NCBI GenBank assembly: GCA_947176785.1
Contig: CAMWSA010000286.1
Location: 1-5,289, forward strand
Direction: 5' to 3'
Source: an uncultured Lachnospiraceae bacterium
GTDB lineage: Bacteria; Bacillota; Clostridia; Lachnospirales; Lachnospiraceae
Length of the DNA: 5,289 nt
How positions within the stretch are numbered: the stretch's first letter is position 1; each line of letters begins with the position of its first letter. A model generated the notes under the pieces. It searched no databases, was not told where the DNA came from, and saw only the letters and a program-made list of their open reading frames with translations. Shown piece by piece: positions 1 to 5,289 of the stretch. The position numbers were made by a program, and so were the translations under genes.

Positions 1-1977
1 CCTTTTACCGATCCCATCGGACACGGGCTGGTGACCAGACAGACTCCCACCTGCGCGGAGGTACTGTGGCTCTTTGACCCGGCGGTGCTGGTGGACGAGG
101 ACGGCAGGGCGTACCTCTACTTTGGGGGCGGGGTGCCGGAGGGCAGGGCTTCGGCACCCGGAACGGCCAGGGTGGTGGAACTGGGGGAAGACATGATCAG
201 CCTGAAAGGCGATCCGGTGCCCATAGACGTTCCCTACCTGTTCGAGGATTCCGGCATACATAAGTACAAGGGCCGGTATTATTACACCTACTGCACCAAC
301 TGGCAGGTGGATGCGGAGGGCACGGCGGCCTACGGATTCCACAACGCGGAGATCGCCAGCCTGGAGAGTGACAGTCCCATGGGGCCTTTCACCTTCAAGG
401 AGGTGATCCTGGAGAATCCCGGCAGGTTAAACGGCCTGTACGGCAACAACCACCATTGTGTGTTCAGCTTTGGGGACAACTGGTATATCGCTTATCATGC
501 CCGCACCCTGGAGAAAAAGATGGGGGTGGAGAAAGGCTACCGCTGCACCCATGTGGACGGTTTTTCCATGGGGGAGGACGGGACCATCGGCAAAATCCCC
601 ATGACCATGAAAGGCCGGGAGCAGCTTTGCCACATAAATCCCTATCAGGAGGTAAATGCCGCCACCATGGCGGTGCAGGGGGGCCTGGACACCGTGGCTG
701 TAAAAGGATATGAAGCCGGGGAGAGCGGTAGCTTTGGGGTGAAGGAGGGACAGGATGTGGCGGACGTCCCTGGCCGGCAGGACAGTCAGGCTATCCCGGC
801 GGAGGCCGGCGGCGCAGGCGTTATGGCGGTGACGGGCATTGACAGCGGGGATTTTATGAAAGTACAGGGAGTGGATTTTGGGGAAAATGCCCCCGTAGCG
901 TTACGGATGTCAGCCCGCCGCACAACGGGCAAAGAGGGGCTGGTGCAGGTGCGGATAGACGGGCTAAAGGGCCGGGTGCTGGGCTATATCCCCCTGGGAA
1001 GCCTGCAGCAGAAAGCAGCTGCAATGGAGGAGTTTGTCACCTATGAGGCGGAGCTGGAAAGTGAAGTGACCGGCGTACACGACCTGTATTTCCTGTTTTA
1101 CAGCAGCGTGGAGAGCGACGAGGGCAGCTATGAGATCGGCAGCTGGCAATTCGTCGGTAAGGAGGAGGAATTGCAGGCCCAATGTCCCCGGGAGGTGTAT
1201 GGAAGCGTGGCGGGAAGAGAGTATGGCAGGGTGGAACACATCACCTACCACTCGGAAACCACGGGGCTTGAGCGGGGGGCCAACGTACTGCTGCCTGCGG
1301 GGTATGACCCGGGGAAGCAGTATGCGGCGCTGTATTTTCTGCATGGCATCTTCGGGGACGAGTACTCCCTTATTAATGATACGAACAATGCCATTATGGA
1401 GATCCTGGGTAATCTCAGCGCAGAGGGCCGGGCCAGGGAAGTGATCGTGGTATTCCCGGATATGTACGCCACCTCGGACCCCGACTTAAAGCCCGGGTTC
1501 AGCGATGAGGCGGTGGCACCCTATGACAACTTTATCAATGATCTGACAGCCGACCTGATTCCCTGTATTGAGAGCCGCTATTCTGTGTCGGCGGACCGGG
1601 AGAGCCGGGGGATCCTGGGTTTTTCCATGGGGGGCAGGGAGACGTTGTATATCGGTATCAACAGGCCGGACCTGTTCGGATATGTGGGAGCCATATCCCC
1701 GGCACCGGGGCTGACCCCGGCCAGGGACTGGGCCATGTCCCATCCGGGCCAGCTTAAGGAGGAGGAGCTTTGCTTTGCGCAGGGTTCGCAGACGCCAAAG
1801 CTGCTGATGGTCTGCTGCGGCACACGGGACGGCGTGGTGGGCAAATTCCCGGAGAGTTATCACCGCATTCTGGAGCATAACCAGGTGGAGCATCTGTGGT
1901 ACGAGGTGCCCGGTGCAGACCATGACAGCCAGGCCATCCGCAGCGGCCTGTACAACCTCATGATCCGGTGGGACTGA
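1..1977 (+). CDS. Modular GH43 glycosidase - CBM6 - CE1-type esterase (5' end missing)
   Basis: Reading frame 1 is open from the first base, and the codons before the GTG at 31 already encode GH43-like sequence (PFTDPIGHGL). That GTG has no ribosome site, so the true start lies upstream. Counting from base 1, 658 residues are visible. Residues 1-212 are a GH43 five-bladed propeller: D26 in LFDPAVLVDEDG is the likely pKa-modulating Asp, E82 in FEDSGIHKYKG the likely general acid, and YHAR occurs near 165. The catalytic-base Asp and any signal peptide would be in the missing part, roughly 100-150 residues. Residues 215-390 resemble CBM6 (GDFMKVQGVDFG, GVHDLYFLFY). Residues 405-658 are a CE1/esterase-D hydrolase: FLHG oxyanion region at 446, nucleophile S542 in GFSMGG, D610 in GTRDG, H641 in GADHD. 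Family knowledge suggests arabinofuranosidase or xylosidase activity plus feruloyl or acetyl esterase activity on arabinoxylan. Exact substrates and location are unknown. The C-terminus is intact. Confidence 0.93.
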   Translation, partial: PFTDPIGHGLVTRQTPTCAEVLWLFDPAVLVDEDGRAYLYFGGGVPEGRASAPGTARVVELGEDMISLKGDPVPIDVPYLFEDSGIHKYKGRYYYTYCTNWQVDAEGTAAYGFHNAEIASLESDSPMGPFTFKEVILENPGRLNGLYGNNHHCVFSFGDNWYIAYHARTLEKKMGVEKGYRCTHVDGFSMGEDGTIGKIPMTMKGREQLCHINPYQEVNAATMAVQGGLDTVAVKGYEAGESGSFGVKEGQDVADVPGRQDSQAIPAEAGGAGVMAVTGIDSGDFMKVQGVDFGENAPVALRMSARRTTGKEGLVQVRIDGLKGRVLGYIPLGSLQQKAAAMEEFVTYEAELESEVTGVHDLYFLFYSSVESDEGSYEIGSWQFVGKEEELQAQCPREVYGSVAGREYGRVEHITYHSETTGLERGANVLLPAGYDPGKQYAALYFLHGIFGDEYSLINDTNNAIMEILGNLSAEGRAREVIVVFPDMYATSDPDLKPGFSDEAVAPYDNFINDLTADLIPCIESRYSVSADRESRGILGFSMGGRETLYIGINRPDLFGYVGAISPAPGLTPARDWAMSHPGQLKEEELCFAQGSQTPKLLMVCCGTRDGVVGKFPESYHRILEHNQVEHLWYEVPGADHDSQAIRSGLYNLMIRWD

Positions 1978-2001
1978 GAGGGCGGAAGCTTGCGGAACAT
2001 A

Positions 2002-2010
2002 TGCTATACT
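2002..2010 (+). promoter_or_regulatory. Candidate extended -10 promoter
   Basis: TGCTATACT fits the extended -10 form TGnTATAAT with one mismatch in the hexamer. It lies 25 bases after the stop of the upstream enzyme and about 210 bases before the second GH43 gene. No acceptable -35 hexamer is seen at 16-18 bp. If used, it would give the second GH43 gene its own long-leader transcript running through the duplicated hairpin element. This is a motif match only. Confidence 0.35.
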
Positions 2011-2037
2011 TACGAGCGCTGAGATTATCCCATTCCT

Positions 2038-2100
2038 GTACGCCCCATGCTGCATAATCGGGCAATATGTGACGTGCAGGAAGAAAAAACGAACCGCTCG
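2038..2100 (+). repeat. Degenerate intergenic repeat, copy 1, with hairpin
   Basis: This is the first of two related segments in the intergenic region. Bases 2054-2099 match 2149-2194 at 35 of 46 positions without a gap, including an identical core ATAATCGGGC at 2054-2063. The upstream part, 2038-2049, matches 2134-2145 at 9 of 12 positions after a one-base shift. Bases 2038-2049 can pair with 2066-2077 (8 Watson-Crick and 2 G-T pairs of 12), leaving the shared core in the loop. Function is unknown. It could be an RNA structure, a dispersed palindromic repeat or a protein-binding site. Confidence 0.65.
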
Positions 2101-2133
2101 TGAGTAATAACGGACATTATGATTTCCAATTCG

Positions 2134-2195
2134 GTGCGTCACATGACTATAATCGGGCGACATATGACACACAGGAAGGAAAATCCAACCATTCC
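2134..2195 (+). repeat. Degenerate intergenic repeat, copy 2, with hairpin
   Basis: This second copy sits 95 bp downstream of the first. Bases 2134-2145 (GTGCGTCACATG) pair with 2161-2172 (CATATGACACAC) at 10 of 12 positions, around a 15-base loop holding the shared ATAATCGGGC core. At the third stem position copy 1 has A-T and copy 2 has G-C, a compensatory change; several other differences exchange Watson-Crick pairs and wobbles or mismatches. The element ends about 24 bases before the GH43 start codon, so it would lie in that gene's leader if transcription starts upstream. Confidence 0.65.
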
Positions 2196-2205
2196 TATAT
2201 AAATA

Positions 2206-2212
2206 GAAAGGG
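2206..2212 (+). promoter_or_regulatory. Ribosome binding site of second GH43 gene
   Basis: GAAAGGG lies 6 bases before the ATG at 2219, an acceptable Shine-Dalgarno sequence and spacing. It supports this start over internal Met codons. No other start in the frame is nearby, and the protein start (MSRLLCYTRKP) resembles the start of related GH43 proteins that I recall. Confidence 0.7.
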
Positions 2213-2218
2213 CGAATT

Positions 2219-4123
2219 ATGAGCAGATTATTGTGTTATACCAGGAAACCCATAGACAATGTGCTATACGATCCAAAGCTGGCATACAGTATGCATCTGG
2301 CGCTGCAGGAGGGAGACCTTTTCCGGCCCCTGAATCATAACAGCGGCGTACTGTTTGCCCTGGCGACAGAGAATGCGGATGGTTCTCTCAATCCCATGAG
2401 TCTGAAGAACCCCTGGGTTTTCCCGCTGAAGGACGGCGGCTATGGAGTGGCGGCAGTGCGTGTTTGCGGTGACGGGGAGGACGATGACACCAGCCGGGGA
2501 AGCATCCTGCTGTGGACGACCCGGGATCTGGTGGCCTATCGGGAACTGGGGCTGCTGACACTGGGGGAGCAGTATGTGGATTGGGTGAAGGCAGAGTATG
2601 ACAGGAAGAGGAACTGCTATCTGCTGTGCTGGGGGGATCGGTCCGGCTGTTGTTACCAGGCATTGTATCCCCTGTCTTTAATGCAGGAGTGCGCCGGGGA
2701 GGACGACAGGATCGAAAGCGGCTGCGAGCCGCTGCTGACTTGTATTATGGACCCGGGCAACAGGGAAAACATGCTGGGGGATACTCCCAGGGCGGCAGAG
2801 GACAGATATCGGTGGGAGGCGCGCGGCATAGAGGGCGCAGAGCCATGCTGTGTGGTGGAAATCGGGGAACAGGAGGCATGGTATCTGCGTTGCAAGCTGT
2901 TGACGCCGGTCAACACCTGTGTGGAGGTGCCCGGGGAGATTGAGATAAATCTGGGGGATTGTGCGGATGAGGGACAGCGGAGGGAGCGTGTGGAGCAGGC
3001 CCTGGGCGGGCAGCAGGCAATTGCGCGTTATAGCGACGGAACCTTCTGCAGGAAGCGGGTGGACTGGCATCTGGCAAATTTGGATCTTTCCCAAAAGGGC
3101 AGCCATGTGATAGAGGGAGAAATTTACCGCCCCTGTTTTCCTTTTCCCGTGGCGTTTAATCGTGCCGATCCCTGTGTGACCCGATGGGAGGGAAAATATT
3201 ATTTTATTGCCACCAACGATGCGGACGACAATCATACGCTGTATATCCGGGAAGCGGACACTCTGGAGGGCCTGGCGGAGGCGCAGGAGGTGCTGCTGCT
3301 GGATTCCGGCACCTATGAGGGGATCGGGGGGCTGCTGTGGGCGCCGGAATTTCATGAGATCGGGGGGAGGCTGTATATTTTTCACGCCGCCACGCCGGGG
3401 CCCTTCTACGAGGAGGAAAGCCATATCATGGCACTGCGGGAGGGCGGCAGCCCTGCCTGCCGGGAGGATTGGTCCGCTCCCAGGAGAATCGTGAAAGCGG
3501 ATGGCAGCGAACTGTGTCAGGCGGGCAAGACCATCTCTCTGGATATGACCTGCTTTTTCTGGGAGGGGGAATATTATGTAATCTGGTCCCAGCGGGAATT
3601 CCTGCCGAAGGATCTGGGGGCCTGGCTGTATATCGCGAAGCTGGACGCGCAGGAACCCTGGAGGCTGGCATCGGACCCGGTAGTGCTGTCCAGGCCGGAT
3701 TATGGATGGGCCAACAACCATACCTTTGTGGAGGAGGGGCCTTTCGCGCTTCCTGCGGGGGATATGCTGTATGTAACCTTTTCCGCGGCGGCGGTGGACA
3801 CCTCCTATGTGGTGAGTTACCTGGTAATAGAGCGGGGAAAGGATCTGCTGCGGCGTGAGAACTGGCGCAAAAACAATTACCCGATCCTGACCTCCCGCAG
3901 TGTGGAAGGGGAATACGGGACCGGGCACAATGCCTATGTGGAAGATCCGGAGGGGACGGTCTGGAACACTTATCACGCCCGGCCGGGCGTGGAGGGTGTG
4001 CGCAGCAGCGGCATCCGCCGGGTACATTTTGACATTGACGGGGCACCTGTGCTGGATATGACCGAGGAGATGGATCTGCGGGAGAACTGCCGGCGGGTAA
4101 AAACCAGGCTGGTGATCAGGTAG
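2219..4123 (+). CDS. Cytoplasmic GH43 glycosidase with N-terminal propeller-like and Ig-like domains
   Basis: This is a complete 634-residue protein. The N-terminus has no hydrophobic signal segment and the chain holds 21 Cys, both pointing to the cytoplasm. Residues 20-225 resemble pieces of a GH43-type propeller (NPWVFPLKDGGYGVAAVRV, ILLWTTRDLVAYRELG) but show no clear catalytic triad. Residues 226-302 look like a bacterial Ig-like domain (ARYSDGTFCRKRVDW, then LSQKGSHVIEG). Residues 311-634 are the catalytic GH43 propeller: likely base D317 in RADP, WAPE at 374-377, likely pKa-modulating D442 in SLDMT, likely general acid E506 in VEEGP, GTGHNAY with H570, and YHAR at 585-588. GH43 members are inverting alpha-L-arabinofuranosidases, beta-xylosidases or arabinanases. 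An exo-acting enzyme trimming imported arabino- or xylo-oligosaccharides is my inference. It is separated by 241 bp from the upstream enzyme and converges on the regulator gene. Confidence 0.93.
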   Translation: MSRLLCYTRKPIDNVLYDPKLAYSMHLALQEGDLFRPLNHNSGVLFALATENADGSLNPMSLKNPWVFPLKDGGYGVAAVRVCGDGEDDDTSRGSILLWTTRDLVAYRELGLLTLGEQYVDWVKAEYDRKRNCYLLCWGDRSGCCYQALYPLSLMQECAGEDDRIESGCEPLLTCIMDPGNRENMLGDTPRAAEDRYRWEARGIEGAEPCCVVEIGEQEAWYLRCKLLTPVNTCVEVPGEIEINLGDCADEGQRRERVEQALGGQQAIARYSDGTFCRKRVDWHLANLDLSQKGSHVIEGEIYRPCFPFPVAFNRADPCVTRWEGKYYFIATNDADDNHTLYIREADTLEGLAEAQEVLLLDSGTYEGIGGLLWAPEFHEIGGRLYIFHAATPGPFYEEESHIMALREGGSPACREDWSAPRRIVKADGSELCQAGKTISLDMTCFFWEGEYYVIWSQREFLPKDLGAWLYIAKLDAQEPWRLASDPVVLSRPDYGWANNHTFVEEGPFALPAGDMLYVTFSAAAVDTSYVVSYLVIERGKDLLRRENWRKNNYPILTSRSVEGEYGTGHNAYVEDPEGTVWNTYHARPGVEGVRSSGIRRVHFDIDGAPVLDMTEEMDLRENCRRVKTRLVIR

Positions 4124-4193
4124 TGCCCGCTCTGCCTGCGGTACAATGAGCCCTGGCCCTCTGAATGGAACATGAACGGTGCGCGGCAGGGCA

Positions 4194-5219
4194 TCAGAAT
4201 TCCGGCTTATGGGGAGGAAGGATATTTCCCTCAGAATCCAGGACGTCAGACGGCAGGTCGGAGCCTGCCACGTTATAGTGCGGCATACCGGAAAAGGGGC
4301 TGGCGTGTTTGAGAAAAGAGGCATCTTCGGGAGAAGCTTTCGGAGGGGTCTCTTTTTTGGCGTGTTTCATCCCGTTATGGAGCAGGGAGGCATCCGGGAC
4401 ACTCGCGTTATGGAGCAGGGAGGCACCTGGGGCACTTACATTATTTTGCGGGAGGGCGCTCGGGACACTGCGGCGGAAGGCACCGGGGGTAAACCCGGTC
4501 TGCTGCCGGAATTGGCGGCAGAAATGTTCCACATTGCGGTAGCCGCAGGCATCGGCAATTTCGGCTACGGGCTTATCCGTGTAGGCCAGCTGTTCCCGGG
4601 CCATGCGGATCCGGCTGGCAATCACATCATCCATGCAGGAGACGCCGAAGGTCTTTTTGTACAGGATTTGCAGGTAACCGGCACTGAGATGAAGCTCGTC
4701 GGCCATGGAGCGGATATTCCAGGGCAGGTGGGGGCTGTTGTAGATTTTCTTATGGAGCTGGAGCAGCCGGGATGCATGGGCCGATGTCTCCCGGCGGGCG
4801 GTATCCTGCCGCAACCGCAGAAACAGTGCCTTTAACAGATTGGAAATGATCTGGTCGCTGTCATCCGAGGAGAGGGAGGCTTCCCAGGTCAGAAGCTTGA
4901 TCAGATTGTGGCAATATGCCGTGTCGGATACGGGAAAAGGTATTCCCGGAAGCGGGAACTGTGTCACAAGGGGATCGTCCGAAGTAAAGCGCATCCAGTC
5001 GTTTTGATAAGTTTCCCCACAGGCCCGGTAGCAGATGTGCTGCCCCGGAGCATAGAGCATGGCCGTCCCCTCGGGATATTCCAGCCACTGCCCGCCTGCC
5101 AGGAACTGTACCGGGGTGGACACCAGCAGCAGGGTATACTGCCCTGGCGCGGTGGTCGTCTCAAAGTGGAAATCAGATGGATGTACGGCGCTGTAGCCGA
5201 TAAAATGGATGGTGTTCAT
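4194..5219 (-). CDS. AraC-family transcriptional regulator with long C-terminal tail
   Basis: This 341-residue regulator has an N-terminal sugar-binding/dimerisation domain of the AraC cupin type at about residues 20-100 (EGTAMLYAPGQHICYRACGETYQNDWMRF). The AraC DNA-binding domain follows at about 155-250, with two helix-turn-helix units: NIRSMADELHLSAGYLQILYKKTFG, and KPVAEIADACGYRNVEHFCRQFRQQTGFTPGAFR. Family members usually end shortly after the GFTPGAFR-like motif. Here about 90 more residues follow, rich in Pro, Ser, Ala and His. They include three 11-residue repeats (about 250-283), a possible weaker fourth (about 295-307), and no recognisable domain. The start at 5219 is fixed by GGAGG 6 bases upstream and a strong promoter. 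The gene converges on the GH43 gene, its stop lying 70 bp past that gene's stop. Control of the neighbouring glycosidases in response to a sugar is likely by context but not shown. Confidence 0.92.
   Translation of the reverse strand: MNTIHFIGYSAVHPSDFHFETTTAPGQYTLLLVSTPVQFLAGGQWLEYPEGTAMLYAPGQHICYRACGETYQNDWMRFTSDDPLVTQFPLPGIPFPVSDTAYCHNLIKLLTWEASLSSDDSDQIISNLLKALFLRLRQDTARRETSAHASRLLQLHKKIYNSPHLPWNIRSMADELHLSAGYLQILYKKTFGVSCMDDVIASRIRMAREQLAYTDKPVAEIADACGYRNVEHFCRQFRQQTGFTPGAFRRSVPSALPQNNVSAPGASLLHNASVPDASLLHNGMKHAKKETPPKASPEDASFLKHASPFSGMPHYNVAGSDLPSDVLDSEGNILPPHKPEF
4314..4358 (+). terminator. Candidate Rho-independent terminator for the GH43 transcript, inside regulator tail DNA
   Basis: Bases 4314-4329 pair with 4341-4356 around an 11-base loop: 12 Watson-Crick pairs, 3 G-T wobbles and 1 mismatch, followed by TT to complete a run of six T at 4353-4358. 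It lies about 190 bases past the GH43 stop. On the opposite strand the three wobbles become A-C mismatches, so the hairpin suits + strand transcripts better, although the minus strand also ends in CTCTTTTCTC. It overlaps codons about 288-302 of the convergent regulator. Confidence 0.55.
4373..4471 (-). repeat. Three tandem 33-bp repeats in the regulator's tail
   Basis: Units begin at 4373, 4406 and 4439 with an exact period of 33 bases (11 codons). The first two units share an identical stretch of 20 bases at their start (4373-4392 and 4406-4425); the third is more diverged but keeps the CGGGACACT end of the first. Read on the minus strand they encode the series VPSALPQNNVS, APGASLLHNAS, VPDASLLHNGM, immediately after the DNA-binding domain. 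The in-frame period keeps the tail open. Confidence 0.85.
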
Positions 5220-5225
5220 AGACTG

Positions 5226-5230
5226 CCTCC
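5226..5230 (-). promoter_or_regulatory. Ribosome binding site of the AraC-family gene
   Basis: On the minus strand GGAGG lies 6 bases before the ATG at 5219. This is a strong Shine-Dalgarno match that decides the start codon. Confidence 0.85.
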
Positions 5231-5252
5231 GGGGGTGGAAACTTTTCTTTCA

Positions 5253-5281
5253 AGTATAATGCATGGGGAGTTTCGTGTCAA
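5253..5281 (-). promoter_or_regulatory. Near-consensus sigma-A promoter of the AraC-family gene
   Basis: On the minus strand a perfect TTGACA (5276-5281) is followed after exactly 17 bases by TATACT (5253-5258), one mismatch from consensus. Transcription would start near 5246, giving a leader of about 27 bases with the ribosome site in it. The strength of the match suggests sizeable basal expression of the regulator. No operator can be identified in the few bases available upstream. Confidence 0.85.
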
Positions 5282-5289
5282 TAAAAGAT

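Noticed and set aside
31..33. GTG as the start of the first enzyme
   Set aside because: GH43-like sequence continues in frame upstream to base 1 and no ribosome site precedes it.
2148..2153. TATAAT as a -10 box before the second GH43 gene
   Set aside because: No usable -35 lies 16-18 bases upstream, and the motif belongs to the repeated loop core, where the other copy has CATAAT.
1486..2172. Minus-strand open frame covering the esterase 3' end and the intergenic region
   Set aside because: It is antisense to a well-supported esterase domain, with no family likeness. Its start lies in the duplicated hairpin element.
2119..2202. Small open frame of 27 codons (MISNSVRHMTIIG...) ending just before the GH43 ribosome site
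   Set aside because: There is no convincing ribosome site. The matching frame in repeat copy 1 shares IIG and the same distance to a stop, which is explained by the DNA duplication. It remains only a weak leader-peptide possibility.
4132..4189. Inverted repeat CTGCCTGCG / CGCGGCAG between the convergent stops
   Set aside because: The loop is about 40 bases, the stem has a bulge, and no T-run follows on either strand, so it is not supported as a terminator.
2678..4324. Long antisense open frame of 548 codons opposite the second GH43 gene
   Set aside because: It is a by-product of the G-rich coding strand. It has no recognisable domain, and the opposite frame has clear GH43 motifs throughout.
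4179..4835. Plus-strand open frame of 218 codons opposite the regulator gene
   Set aside because: The minus strand holds a clear AraC DNA-binding domain, promoter and ribosome site. The plus frame shows no family motif, and its repeats are merely the 33-bp repeats read backwards.

Overview
The window is about 5.3 kb of G+C-rich bacterial DNA (noticeably G-rich on the coding strand) holding three genes of a plant-polysaccharide utilisation locus. The protein families and the close likeness of the second gene to GH43 enzymes I know from gut clostridia suggest a Lachnospiraceae-type Firmicute. That assignment rests on protein style only, because there is no rRNA or other marker gene.

Bases 1-1977 (+) are the 3' part of a large modular enzyme whose start lies off the left edge. 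It carries most of a GH43 beta-propeller glycosidase, then a CBM6-like carbohydrate-binding module with a low-complexity insert, then a complete CE1/esterase-D-type alpha/beta hydrolase with Ser-Asp-His residues. Bases 1978-2218 are an intergenic region with an extended -10 motif and two degenerate copies of a ~60-bp element about 95 bp apart, each able to fold into a hairpin. Bases 2219-4123 (+) encode a complete 634-residue GH43 glycosidase without a signal peptide; its catalytic propeller is C-terminal and preceded by a propeller-like region and an Ig-like domain. Bases 4194-5219 (-) encode a convergent AraC-family regulator with a near-consensus sigma-A promoter at the right edge. It carries an unusual ~90-residue C-terminal tail containing three 11-residue repeats, and a Rho-independent terminator candidate lies inside that tail's coding DNA.

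Taken together: the first enzyme could release both glycosyl side chains and ester-linked acids (feruloyl or acetyl) from arabinoxylan-like material. The second, apparently cytoplasmic, would trim imported arabino- or xylo-oligosaccharides. The AraC protein is a plausible sugar-responsive regulator of the locus. The link between the three is inferred from proximity and family function. I see no mobile element, CRISPR array, tRNA, rRNA or clear new biological system. The most unusual items are the regulator's tail with its embedded terminator, and the duplicated hairpin element upstream of the second GH43 gene.
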